Positions 33,996-44,373 of a stretch of DNA of 64,000 nucleotides are shown piece after piece; within the stretch, counting starts at the first letter, position 1, and every line of letters begins with the position of its first letter. Under the pieces are notes generated by a model. It ran no database searches, was not told the origin of the DNA, and worked only from the letters and a program-made list of their open reading frames with translations. Both the position numbers and the translations under genes were made by a program. Location of the stretch: the NCBI GenBank assembly GCA_025617745.1, contig CM046872.1, positions 992,001 to 1,056,000 on the forward strand, written 5' to 3'. This DNA is from Heliocidaris erythrogramma. Its lineage: Eukaryota; Echinodermata; Echinoidea; Camarodonta; Echinometridae.

Positions 33996-35034
33996 AGCCT
34001 CTTGTCGAGGCCCTGGCGCTGTTGAAATCCTTGGCGATATGGAGGCCGAGGCGCTTGCGCCGAGGGCCTCTTGACACCCGACCTGAATTATATATTCATG
34101 AGGCACGATTTCCTACTGAATTATGCATGAAAAACGTGAATAGTTAGATAACCGCGACGATCGCCCAGCAAATTGGCCAATGAAATCTCAAGGATTTCTT
34201 ACTTCAGTTCTGGACTAGTCTATTTTTTTTTGGGGGGGGGGGGATTACGTAAATCTCTTGCTCAAAATACATTCACAGACAAGCACATTATGAAGAATTC
34301 GATCTCTAGCTTACAAACCATGGTAATTTTAAATAAGACAAATGTACATATTTCTCAAGAGATCATCATATATTTACAAATAATGAAGAATGGGCAATAA
34401 AAGTCACCGTTCAACAATAGATGCATCTCTATCAATTCTGATGTAACCAAGGAGTTACCAGCAACTTCACTGCCCGGCAAGGCCCCGGGGGATCCGCCTG
34501 GCCCTAGCTCGCTAGCAGCAGTCTCACTCTCCATCCCTGGCCCACGGAGGTAATCAGCACAGAGCGGTAGCGCGTGAAAAATAACACTTTTTCCATAGCC
34601 AGTAGGCAGATTCACAAAAACATCTTGTCCTTTAAGTGCAGATTTGAATGCATCAACTTGCAAATCTTTGAATCTGTCAATCTTCAACATTCTAGCGGCA
34701 TATTCTAAGCTCCTACAAATATCCTCATCACTCGTCGTGGAAGAAACGTTGAACGCCATTTTGGCCTGCGATTAATTAATATGTAAGCTAGCGTGCAGTC
34801 GAGTCATGAATATTTAACATTACGCCATGGTAGCTCGCGCTTATTGGATGATTTTCACCGACCAAAATTTGGTCGGGATATTCGTCAAAACAATGAAATA
34901 CAAAAGAAATTCAGATCAGGTGTCAAAAGGCCCTCGGCGCAAGCGCCTCGGTCTTTCTGGCGAGCGAAGCGAGCCAGAACTTTGCCTCCATATCGCCAAG
35001 GATTTCAACAGCGCCAGGGCCTCGACAAGAGGCT
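33996..35034 (-). mobile_element. 1,039-bp long-TIR element carrying a RecQ-like fragment, 11-bp target duplication
   Basis: The terminal inverted repeats are 93 bp (33996-34088) and 125 bp (34910-35034). The outer 51 bp, starting AGCCTCTTGTCGAGGCCCTG, are identical. The right arm then has 33 extra bases, a small hairpin (TTCTGGC..GCCAGAA), and the inner about 41 bp match with three differences. Flanking direct repeats AGTGGGCTWGT (33985-33995 and 35035-35045) differ at one base and abut the ends exactly. Long TIRs plus a 9-11 bp duplication are characteristic of Mutator-like elements. The interior holds a helicase fragment but no transposase, giving a Pack-MULE-like layout. It is inserted in the SINE that continues at 35035. 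Confidence 0.85.
34355..34759 (-). pseudogene. RecQ-like DEAD/DEAH helicase, N-terminal fragment
   Basis: The frame encodes 134 residues. It starts MAFNVSSTTSDEDICRSLEY, then RFKDLQVDAFKSALKGQDVF (Q-motif-like, about 33-52), then the Walker A motif LPTGYGKS (about 55-62), followed by VIFHALPLCADYLR. After about residue 75 the similarity ends in a Gly/Pro/Glu-rich segment and an AT-rich tail. DEAH, motif III and the second RecA domain are therefore absent. RecQ helicases unwind DNA 3'-5' using ATP; this fragment could not. It lies wholly inside the long-TIR element, which suggests capture or a deleted autonomous element. A donor-like GGTAACTCC after about 34465 could mean that only an exon was taken. 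Confidence 0.75.
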
Positions 35035-35334
35035 AGTGGGCTTGTGGATATATCACCGGAATGTGCATCACATGGTTCGCGGTTCGCGGTTCGAGTCCCG
35101 CCGCGGCACTAATGTCCTTTGGTAAGACATAAATCTGCATTTGCCACTCTCAACCCAGGTGAAGTGAAAGGGTACCGGTAGGAAAAGATTCCTCGAATGC
35201 TTCAGTGCCTTATCATGGCAGCTTGGCTAAAGCCGGTGTAATAATACGATACTTTGTAAAGCGCAGTAGAAGTATATTGTGTATAGTAGCTGCGCTAAAT
35301 AAATGGACAATATCCTTATTGTATATTATTAAAT
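35035..35334 (+). mobile_element. tRNA-headed SINE with (ATT)n-type end, interrupted
   Basis: The B-box GGTTCGAGTCCCG (35088-35100) is preceded by a triplicated GGTTCGC. The body TAATGTCCTTTGGTAAGACA follows, then AAGCGCAGTAGAAGTATATT and GCGCTAAATAAATGGAC, running into TTATTGTATATTATTA. The head begins left of the insertion (about 33970-33995, GTAGTCAGTGGGCTAGT) and resumes at 35035. The SINE is thus split by the 1,039-bp element. It is a different body family from the SINEs at 0.4 and 25.8 kb. Confidence 0.75.
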
Positions 35335-36094
35335 ATACAGTGAATAATTAAAGATATTTTTAAAACTAACTGATACCATTTTCAACGAGGAGAAGAAAAT
35401 ACTTGCCCAATGTGATGGGCCAACAATGACGAAGAAGCTGCGCAGACTCAAAATTGCATATAAAGGTAGCGCACGTGGATGTGTTAGACGAATGACATTT
35501 AATTTTTCTGAAAGGAAGATGTCTCAAAGCCACGCTCTATATCACCAAAGAGCTAAAGTTGCAAATGTCTCATTACGCGCGTGCACCGTGCATGTAACAC
35601 AATTACTCAAACAGAGGCTTAGAAAAGACTCGATGTGAAATACCGCAGGAAAAGCAGTATTAATACTGGTGTGGCTACCCTGGGTAAATAATTAGAAAAA
35701 AGAAAGACCTTATGTGTGTATATCATATAGCATAATATATTCAAAAAGCTTTAAAAAGAAGGTGTGGTTATGGTAAAGGCCTTTTAAAATTCCTGTAATA
35801 ATAATAATTTTGGTAGCAATGTAACATGGATAGGGTTGCTCTCATATTTCAAATATGACTTGATTAGTAATAGTTCAGAATTTTGGACCAAAGGTTGATG
35901 CTATTCATGTCTGTATAGTCCCACATACCCATATGTAAGCAGTGCTTTTGAAAAGTTTGATGGTTTATTTTACCTGACTGCTAAGAAAGCATGCTTGTGG
36001 GTAAGCAAACAGGGGACCGACGGCTTTAAGTCCTATCCGAGAAACCTTTTACCGTATGTGATTTCCAGCGAAATGAAATCAATATTCTTTTTCA
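35335..36094. other. Non-coding stretch
   Basis: Apart from the repeat fragment at 35825-35935, nothing recognised. Small ORFs are not protein-like. Confidence 0.3.
35825..35935 (-). repeat. Dispersed repeat fragment (ATATTT.AAATAT family)
   Basis: On the minus strand: GGGTATGTGGGACTATACAG, CCTTTGGTCCA and GTCATATTTGAAATATGAGA. These are in the same order as in the foldback at 22672-23066 (GGACTACACAC, GTTGGTCCA, TATTTGAAATACGA). Confidence 0.5.
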
Positions 36095-36800
36095 TCATTT
36101 TGACGATTCCAGCACCCGAAATTCATACATTGAAATCAAATTTTCCAAAACATTTATAGACAGTTTCTTACAATACAATGTCATGGCCATAACAAAACTT
36201 TATTTCGAAAGAGAATAAACAACTGGCATGAGCTGCGGTTATGACACGATCTCCAGATAATTCAAAAAGAGCTTAGACAAGATAAGGAACACCTTAGTAC
36301 GTGTGAAAACCGCGTGTGTAACACAAGCGCGGGAGTATTTAAACAACGGCTTATAGGCAAGAGGTGGAACACCTACACCTGATCGCTGTTCAGTTTGTGT
36401 AAGTTTCGACACTGGATAGCATGGATTAAACAAGAAGACAGCTATAATGAAATATAATATGGTATCCTGACTATGGCCTAATGAAGACAGACGTTTATAA
36501 GTGCTTGGCAATTGACACCCTTCGACATTGGATACATACATAGATTGGATAACCTCTGGAACGTGTTAAATGGCGTTGAGTGCAAAGAGGTGCGTGCATG
36601 TAGAAGGGGAAGGCTTTGGCGACTCTATACATTTTCCGGGGTTAATGTAAACTGTATTACAGGAAGAGTTGTAAGATTCATAAAGGAAATGTTAAAGGTT
36701 ATTACTGAAAAAATTAGAAACGAGAGAAAAGAGATTGTAAGTCGAAAAGATAAAAGTGAAATGCCATCAAAGAATAGGAGATTATTTACACCATAGACCT
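36095..36800. repeat. 706-bp tandem duplication, unit 1
   Basis: The unit begins TCATTTTGACGATTCCAGCA and ends TTTACACCATAGACCT. The adjacent unit 2 shows no difference on inspection. It contains open frames of 100 codons (minus, 36239-36541) and 94 codons (plus, 36512-36796). Neither is recognised, and they overlap head-to-head. The minus frame has a hydrophobic ILYFIIAVFLF stretch. Whether either is coding is unclear. Confidence 0.95.
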
Positions 36801-37506
36801 TCATTTTGACGATTCCAGCACCCGAAATTCATACATTGAAATCAAATTTTCCAAAACATTTATAGACAGTTTCTTACAATACAATGTCATGGCCATAACA
36901 AAACTTTATTTCGAAAGAGAATAAACAACTGGCATGAGCTGCGGTTATGACACGATCTCCAGATAATTCAAAAAGAGCTTAGACAAGATAAGGAACACCT
37001 TAGTACGTGTGAAAACCGCGTGTGTAACACAAGCGCGGGAGTATTTAAACAACGGCTTATAGGCAAGAGGTGGAACACCTACACCTGATCGCTGTTCAGT
37101 TTGTGTAAGTTTCGACACTGGATAGCATGGATTAAACAAGAAGACAGCTATAATGAAATATAATATGGTATCCTGACTATGGCCTAATGAAGACAGACGT
37201 TTATAAGTGCTTGGCAATTGACACCCTTCGACATTGGATACATACATAGATTGGATAACCTCTGGAACGTGTTAAATGGCGTTGAGTGCAAAGAGGTGCG
37301 TGCATGTAGAAGGGGAAGGCTTTGGCGACTCTATACATTTTCCGGGGTTAATGTAAACTGTATTACAGGAAGAGTTGTAAGATTCATAAAGGAAATGTTA
37401 AAGGTTATTACTGAAAAAATTAGAAACGAGAGAAAAGAGATTGTAAGTCGAAAAGATAAAAGTGAAATGCCATCAAAGAATAGGAGATTATTTACACCAT
37501 AGACCT
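36801..37506. repeat. 706-bp tandem duplication, unit 2
   Basis: A copy of unit 1 in the same orientation, directly abutting it. Frames at 36945-37247 (minus) and 37218-37502 (plus) are identical in translation to those of unit 1. The right junction is AGACCTTC|TAAG, so only 1-3 bp of homology is seen at the breakpoint. The duplication is very recent, or an assembly artefact. Confidence 0.95.
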
Positions 37507-37576
37507 TCTAAGAAAAAGAATGTTATTGATAAGACTATATGCAGTGGGGCTGTCATGCTTTAAGGAGTGTGTGCGT

Positions 37577-37607
<31 letters not shown>

Positions 37608-39665
37608 GGTCAGACGACAGAGAAATTTGTTGGTGATTTCTTTTCTGCCGAAAAGTTATATGAGTTATTACTGATTGCAGATCTTGCACATTACGAGCAA
37701 CACGTATTTTTATAATTTTTATTTATAGTAAAATTACGCCATGTGATTTTCGCATCAAGAGACGTGCAAAAATTGTTTTAACTATAACTATAACTTTGCC
37801 TAATACACAATAACATTTATAGATCTAGGGGACTATTTACTATAACAATTAGTTCTAGTTATTCACCATTAGTGGACTATATGTAACCTCGTGCAGGTCT
37901 ATATTCCATCTCGGCCTGCGGCCTCGGTGAAACAAAACTGCACTCGGGATAGTTTAGTATTTGTCGTGCACATAATCCAGTATAGTGCATGAAAGACCAT
38001 GCACTATTTATATAATATATAATGATGTATTATGAGGGAATAGGCAAAATTAATGGGGGGTTTTCCGGCCCCCTACGTGCGTCATAACATTTTTTCCTGA
38101 TGTGATAAGAAGTGGTGATTAAAAACAACATGACTCTATATTTAATCTGATTCGATAGATAAAAGAACATGGTTATAGGAATTTTTTAAAAATCGGCGGA
38201 ATATCAAATAAAGGTATTTTTAATAGATTTTTCTACATACTATGATGTATTTCTCTTTTTTTTTATAAAAAAAAATATTAATATAAAGTGCCTCATCGTA
38301 CAAGAATCAGGGCCTTCTGGTTTTATGTGTTGTTTTTTCGAATCAAGTAAAAACATTTTTTTAATAGATATAAAGCAACAATTTCTGAAAGAAAAACCAT
38401 GTTACTACTCACATTAATTAGTTATGCTTGATATTTTTTTTTTAATCAAGAAGGTATGATGATAGATTTTGAATTTCAATGTTTTCATAACTTTTTTTTT
38501 AATCCGAGGAAAATGCCAATTGTTGAATGTCGTTTTCAATTACTTTAGTTGATCAGTAATTCAAAACCCTTTTTTCACTGAACTTATGACGAAATTTGGC
38601 TGTGCATAGGCATAGACGTAGCGATGGGGGGGGGGGGGATATTAGGGAGCCATGTCCCCATATTCATCTCACATAATACCTTATTAACCCCTACCCCAGG
38701 GTTTTAGAGCTCCCCCCCCCCCCTCCCCCTGTTAAAAAGGTATGGCTACGTGAGTGTCAGTAATTGTCTTCTTAAGTTGAAAAGGATATCGAACTACATA
38801 TTGGTCTTTTTCCATCAGCCTGACACCTAGTAATTAATATCGATAACTTGAGGCGTCAACTATGAAGGAAGGATTGCGAAACATATGTTATTGCTGAAAT
38901 GCGAGGTGGGGGGGGGGGGGGCGTCGCTGGGTGGGGATGCCCATCCGTCTTTACTTAATTTTCAATGAGGTCTGCTAAGATAAATAAAACTAATACTTCT
39001 GCTTCTTTTAAATGTCTTCCTTCCAGAAGTGTATGTTCATTCCCTGATACTTTGGATAACAAACATTACGGCGCCCCCTCACTTTCTCCCCTTCTCTAGC
39101 ACTTATGCGATGATGATTTGAAGAAAAAAAAATACCCAAAAAACTTTAACAAACACAAAACTTGTAACTGATAAAATGGAATCAACATTATGGTCGAAAC
39201 CATAAGGTCCTAAATGAACATGATATCTAATTAATATTTGTAAATTTCACGACACAGTTACTCGCTCTCAATGTATTATTTCATGTAAAACACTAAGTTT
39301 TCTTTCTTTTACACCATAGAAAGCTGAAAGAATCAGAGAGGGTATATATTTCATTGCCAATAGAAATGGCGTGAGGAATGAAAACCTTTGAAAGTTACCC
39401 GACATCTTTTCAACACCCGCTAGCTAGCAAGGACATAATATCCTTGATATCGAGAAAGCAATGAGCATACAGAGAGAGAGGGGGACTTATAATGGGGAAG
39501 TGACAGAGAGAGAGAGAGAGAGATGGAATAAAATAGAATGACGAATGCAATATTTGTATCAGCATAATTATCAGAATATGGAAAAGAGACGTTATAGAAG
39601 GAAAATTACACTTTGGACGACAGAGCGAAATCGAGAGAGAAAGTTTTGGCAATAATCGATTAGGT
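37507..39665. other. Non-coding stretch with G/C runs
   Basis: (GT)n plus a 19-base G-run at about 37568-37609, G-run at about 38626-38638, C-run near 38713-38723, G-run at about 38906-38921, and (GA)n near 39503-39522. Phrases of the form GGCATAGACGTAGCGATGGG near 38608 recur in variants at 4.06 and 51.4 kb. No exon recognised. Confidence 0.4.
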
Positions 39666-39668
39666 CTA

Positions 39669-39872
39669 CACTGTAAAAAAAAAAACTGTCTGTAATTTTA
39701 CAGAAAATCCGGTGTCAGCAGAGTCGCCATAACTTCTGATGTAAAAATACAGATTAGTTGTAACTTTTTCCTATGACATTGATGTACAAATAACATCAGA
39801 TTAGCTGTTATGAGTAAATACAGAACTAATCTGTATTTTCCCCCTGTAAAAATACAGATATTTTTTACAGTG
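39669..39872. mobile_element. 204-bp MITE (CACTGTAAAAAA ends, TA duplication)
   Basis: Ends CACTGTAAAAAA and its inverse are flanked by TA on both sides (39667-39668 and 39873-39874). The interior has TGTAAAAATACAGAT words in both orientations. No coding capacity. Ends and TA duplication fit a mariner-like MITE. Confidence 0.8.
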
Positions 39873-39917
39873 TATAGTTTGATATCCAGTGAAGACTGTC
39901 TGCTTGAAAAGACTAAA

Positions 39918-40578
39918 TGTGACCCTCCACCACAAAACAACCAATAAGTCGGAAATTTGGGTTTTTAATATTTCAACACAGTTTGAAAGCTTAGATTCTA
40001 AGCTTTAAAATGATATATAACTTGTCTTGTATGGACTAAGCAAACCCTTGTAAATTACAATAAGAATGTCAACATGTCAGACAGGCTAATGACCAAAACA
40101 ATAGAGAAAACAGGCTGTAAAGAAGAGCGACTATTTAAGAGCGCCTAATCTGCGTCCTATTGTTTGTTGCGCAAGAGGTTGAGTCAAAACTCCCTAGCAT
40201 ACACTGTGAAGTACTAACTGGATTGGGTTGAAACTTTCCATACTTTCAGAAAAGATATATTTCTATGTTTCTTTAGATTTTGAATATCAGACAATGCACA
40301 GTTTTTAAGCTATACCAGAAAGGCGATGTGAAGTACAATCCCAGCAAGTTGACACACAGAGTTTGAATGTCCAGGAAAACATGGTCATTTTGAATAAGAG
40401 TAAAAACACATTTCGACAAGGTATTTTAACCTGAAATTTTGTCACATGGTAGATTAATAAATGAACAGAAAATACAAAAAAGTTAAAATCAAAATTTCCA
40501 CCCCAAACCACCTTTTTCAGCTGTTTACTCTAAAACTCCCATTGCGACTTATTGGTCGTTTTGTGGTGGAGGGTCACA
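39918..40578. mobile_element. 661-bp TIR element (TGTGACCC family), copy 2
   Basis: Ends TGTGACCCTCCACCACAAAA and the exact inverse, leading into CAACCAATAAGTCG on the left and CGACTTATTGGTCG on the right. TIRs are about 34 bp. Length and end design match copy 1 at 19694-20355 (662 bp), although interior identity is low. The flanks are AAA rather than TA, so the duplication is uncertain here. Confidence 0.8.
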
Positions 40579-40903
40579 AATGCTTAACACTAGGCTACAC
40601 TGTCGGAGGAGAACTAGGAGTTTCATTATTTCCCACGATTTGTTGCCGTTATGTACAAGTATTTAACAAAATTACATTGATCAATTGTTGTTTTCTGATA
40701 ATTCATTACAATAACAAAACAAAAATACATTGATTGATATTTTATAGCGAGAGCAAAATCGTTGTTCTGAAGGACTGTTTAAGAATGTTTATTATTTTGT
40801 ATGTGTGTGCAAACGCAGTCTGGTTTATTATTCTGAGGGTTAAATCTTGTTTGTCTATTCAGCTAAATTGAGGATTTAAAAAATGAAGACCAAACTAGAA
40901 TTT
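40579..40903. other. Non-coding stretch, nothing recognised
   Basis: AT-rich. No exon seen. Confidence 0.3.
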
Positions 40904-42757
40904 AATTCGTCATGAGGACGAATTAGGTGGTCTGTCTTTCAATTTGTACGATCATGATTGTAATCAGGATGATCATAATAATGGGGAAATACTAAACTGA
41001 AAGGATGTCAAGAATGCAATGAATGGAGATGCTTCTTGAGGAGAGGAATGTAGCAAAATGTGTAACGGTCATTGTAAAATGATTATGGTGATGATGATAA
41101 TGGTGACTATGATGATTATAGTGATAATTTCAGATAATTGACTAAGCCAATTTTGAGAAATTGTGATATCAAACAGGACTATTTGATATTGCAGGATACT
41201 TGGGAGATAAACCCCGTAGCTCTAATACACGATAGGGAATCAAAATTTCCATAGGGTTGTACACAAACTACTGCACACTACTTTCTAATAGACATAACAT
41301 GCAAAATAAGGCATTTTATTACATGGTTTGTGATTCTTTATGTTATAATAGTCGAAGAGGATGGTAAAATGACAGGCAAAAAGAAGCAAAAAAAAAAAAA
41401 AAAAAAAAAATCGGCCCCGGGGATCGAACCAGGTACCTTGACCATGGTAGTCATGTGCTTTACCGATAGACCAGAATATTTCCCATAGAGATAACACGTA
41501 AACGAAAACGGGATTCTCAAATCACATTTTGTACTGAAAAATTGGGCATGATCCCGACATCTGATCAAAAATTGGAGACCACACTTGTAAAAGCTTATAG
41601 TCTCAGCTACAACATATTAAAATCTGGAAGGAAATAGACCAAAAATAACTGAGATACTGCTCAGAGAACGATGTCATGTAGATTCATGATTCGAAAAAAA
41701 ATCATCTTCCATAGACATAACACGCAAATAGGGAAAAATCTGACATGTCGTCTTTAATTGAAGATTTTAGTGTGATGACGTCATCAAAATGAAAAATGGT
41801 GGTGACTGATCTTGTAGAGAATTGTCTCAGCTATAACATATCAAAATTTGGAAGAAAATTGATCACCTATTACTGAAATATTAACAAATGAATACAAAAA
41901 TGATGACGTCATTTTTTCAAAATCATTTTTTTTGAGTTCATATGCAAATATGATGACGTTAGAACATGCGATCGGCAAAAATTCTGCATGAATTCCAATC
42001 TACAACTCACAGGCTTTCATAATATGTACAGAAATTTGGGGTTTTCCTCGCGTTCTGACGAGCTATGGCGGATTCTAGATAGGCATGTTTTTACCACTTT
42101 TTACATTAGAATGCCCATTGACGTGCGCACGAATTTGAAAGTTTGACGCGCGCGTACGACATTATGGAAGGTCGAGATTGACTGTAAATAGTTGGAAATT
42201 GTCAAGAATAGTGTCAGGAAGACAAAATATGCGAACAACGGCGTTTTTACGTTCTCTACGCGCTGTGTGCGCGCATAACGCGCGCACGGACGCGCACGGA
42301 CAGAAAAATTCAAAATGCTTAAAATGTCCTGGACAATACTCTAATTTGATTAAAAAGTGATTTTAAGCATTTCTAAATTTTGACGCGCGCGTACGTGCGC
42401 GTCATGATGCGCGCGCGCATTTTGATGACATTTTATGTTGACCCTTGACCTGAAGTTCATGTGTGTCAATTATGGTTCATTTTGGATGACTCGTTATGAA
42501 GATATGATTGATAATGTGATTTCACAAAATGGCGCCTGGATGACGTCACGATGACCTGATGACCTTGATAATGATAGGGGCACTTGATCTGCTATGGCCT
42601 GATAATTGACGAAAATCTGAAGAAAATTGATCGAGTTGATTTTGAGAATTCACGGTCACAAGAAATAAGTTGAAAATAAAGAATAAATAATAATAATAAA
42701 TAATAAAGAAAATTCTGACGAAATTAAGAGGTGATCTGTCGATACCGACAGACCACC
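40904..42757. mobile_element. ~1.85-kb internally repetitive element, GGTGGTCTGTC ends
   Basis: The left edge has a hairpin (ATTCGTCATGAGGACGAAT) followed by AGGTGGTCTGTC. The right edge has GGTGATCTGTCGATACCGAC then AGACCACC, itself a hairpin presenting the same GGTGGTCTGTC inverted. (AATAAT)n lies just inside. The interior repeats a block of about 200-230 bp starting CATAGACATAACACGCAAA near 41287, 41485 and 41711. Copies of CTCAGCTAYAACATAT occur in the last two. CG-alternating words follow at 42120-42420. No protein recognised. The class (DNA element or 3' part of a retroelement) is undecided. Confidence 0.5.
41408..41478 (-). other. tRNA-like pol III head inside the repetitive element
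   Basis: On the minus strand TGGTCTATCGG (A-box type) and CCTGGTTCGATCCCCGG (B-box in its T-arm) are spaced like a tRNA. A run of about 20 T follows (41388-41410 on plus as A). The anticodon-arm-like TGAC-TACCATG-GTCA would present CCA. The acceptor stem does not pair, so it is a tRNA-derived relic and not a tRNA gene. Confidence 0.5.
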
Positions 42758-43561
42758 AAAAAAATACTTTTCATATAAAACCACGAGATACCTTGCTCCC
42801 CTCTTGACCCACACGATTAAACGGTCCTTGAGACCCTTCCACGGTCCCCGTGCATGCCATGCAGCGCGATGGGCTCACTACCTCGTGTGTTTGTCTTTCA
42901 CTCGGGTTACTCTAACCATAACAATCGGCATCGATTGGAGAAACACGCCGATATATATCTTCATCCCCGCGCCTCCTCTGCCCCCCATGACCCACTCCAA
43001 CGATCCGCCGTGACCGCTTTCTCAACGCGACGCTGGGGCATAGGGATCAATGGAATTTCAGTAGTAGTTTATTTACAGGTGGCATTGGGGCACGTGCCCC
43101 TGTAGAATGACGAAAAATTAGAACATAACCAAATAGAGAGAAAGAGAAGTAAAACGGAAAATTATAGGGATTGTGGATGTCGGCGAAGGAAAAATATATG
43201 CTGTCTTGCATTTCATCCACCAAGTATAAACCAGTGTCGTCCTTATGACACCCGTCCGTTCCCCATTAATGGCTGGACTATAATGTTACGCCACTTGGAT
43301 TAATTATGCCATTATAGGTTGTGACATCAGCATAATGGGGAGGGAGGGGGCAGGAGAGTGGATCCAATGTCAGGAATGGGTAGGGAGGGGTATACAATTC
43401 TTGTTGATTATCGCAGTGAATTGCTCAAACTGTTGCAACCTTTCACCTTTATATAATCATTATAATTGCCAGTGGGAAAACGATTTTTTTTTCAACATTC
43501 GTGTGTGGGTTAAATAGGATGAAAAGAGTGAATTTTCCATCAGTAAAGGTTAAAAGTACGC
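42758..43561. other. Non-coding stretch
   Basis: A 14-bp perfect palindrome GGGGCACGTGCCCC lies at 43087-43100. G/A-rich DNA lies near 43340-43390. No exon recognised. Confidence 0.35.
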
Positions 43562-43699
43562 GTTTGTGTGTGATTGGAGTTTTACAGATGTGCATCTTTC
43601 AGATATATTATGTTGGTATATGGGAACGGACCTTCAGCGTCGCCATGCCTCGTCATGCGAGAGACGCTTCTCAGTTTCGAACCGGAGTCCGGTGACGAA

Positions 43700-43730
<31 letters not shown>

Positions 43731-43755
43731 AACCACTAGACCAACCTACATAATC
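43562..43755 (-). mobile_element. SINE with tRNA-like head sharing its tail with the 8-kb SINE
   Basis: On the minus strand the head is TGGTCTAGTGGTTA (43730-43743, tRNA-Glu/Asp-like A-box). A 30-base C-run (G on plus, 43700-43729) sits where the anticodon arm would be. The B-box CCGGTTCGAAACTGAG follows (about 43671-43686). The body GGCGACGCTGAAGGTCCGTT and TATCTGAAAGATGCACATCT then GTAAAACTCCAATCACACAC matches the minus-strand body at 8086-8200. The homopolymer is probably a later expansion, or a sequencing artefact. Confidence 0.75.
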
Positions 43756-44030
43756 TCCTCGTCAACTACATTGTTAACTTGAATTATCTTAGTATTTATA
43801 AATATCTCTCGGAGTACACACATAAATATTTCTAGTTTGCTTTAATGCAAGTACGTTGAAATGAATAATAGCCATGCCGTGTGTTTCGTGATGATGTAAG
43901 AGAATCGACCACCGGGTTGAGGATATTCCCCATGAATAAGAAGCATGCTTGTGGACCTTTCAAGAGTCGCATCTTAGCCTTTCATTTACCTTGAATGCAA
44001 ATTGTCACAATGGCAGGCGTGCCATACGTG
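43756..44030. other. Non-coding stretch
   Basis: Nothing recognised. Confidence 0.3.
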
Positions 44031-44373
44031 TAAATTGGATGAATGAATGATTTGAATTAATGATTTTATTACCAAAGAAATCACAATAACATCTTGGTAA
44101 AGGGAGCCAACAAATAGCATATGCTAATTGAGGTTAGCCCCGTAAAGTTGATTACATAAATCAATAGTCAGCAAATTAATTAACATGTACATCTCATAAA
44201 TCTTTTTTAAATAACACATATACATTATTTACGAACAATACGAATAGTAAAAACAGTACAACAACAACAACAACAAATAATAACGAATATCAAGTGAGCT
44301 TAAAATAAATAAAATGAATAATAATGACCTTCATGAACATTCTAAAATTGATTTTCAAGTTGGTATTCTCCAA

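Noticed and set aside
41408-41478. tRNA-Trp gene (CCA-like loop) with T-run terminator
   Set aside because: Acceptor and anticodon stems are mispaired and it lies within a repetitive element.
43087-43100. GGGGCACGTGCCCC as an E-box regulatory site
   Set aside because: A perfect palindrome, but it resembles low-complexity phrases elsewhere in the window and has no associated gene.
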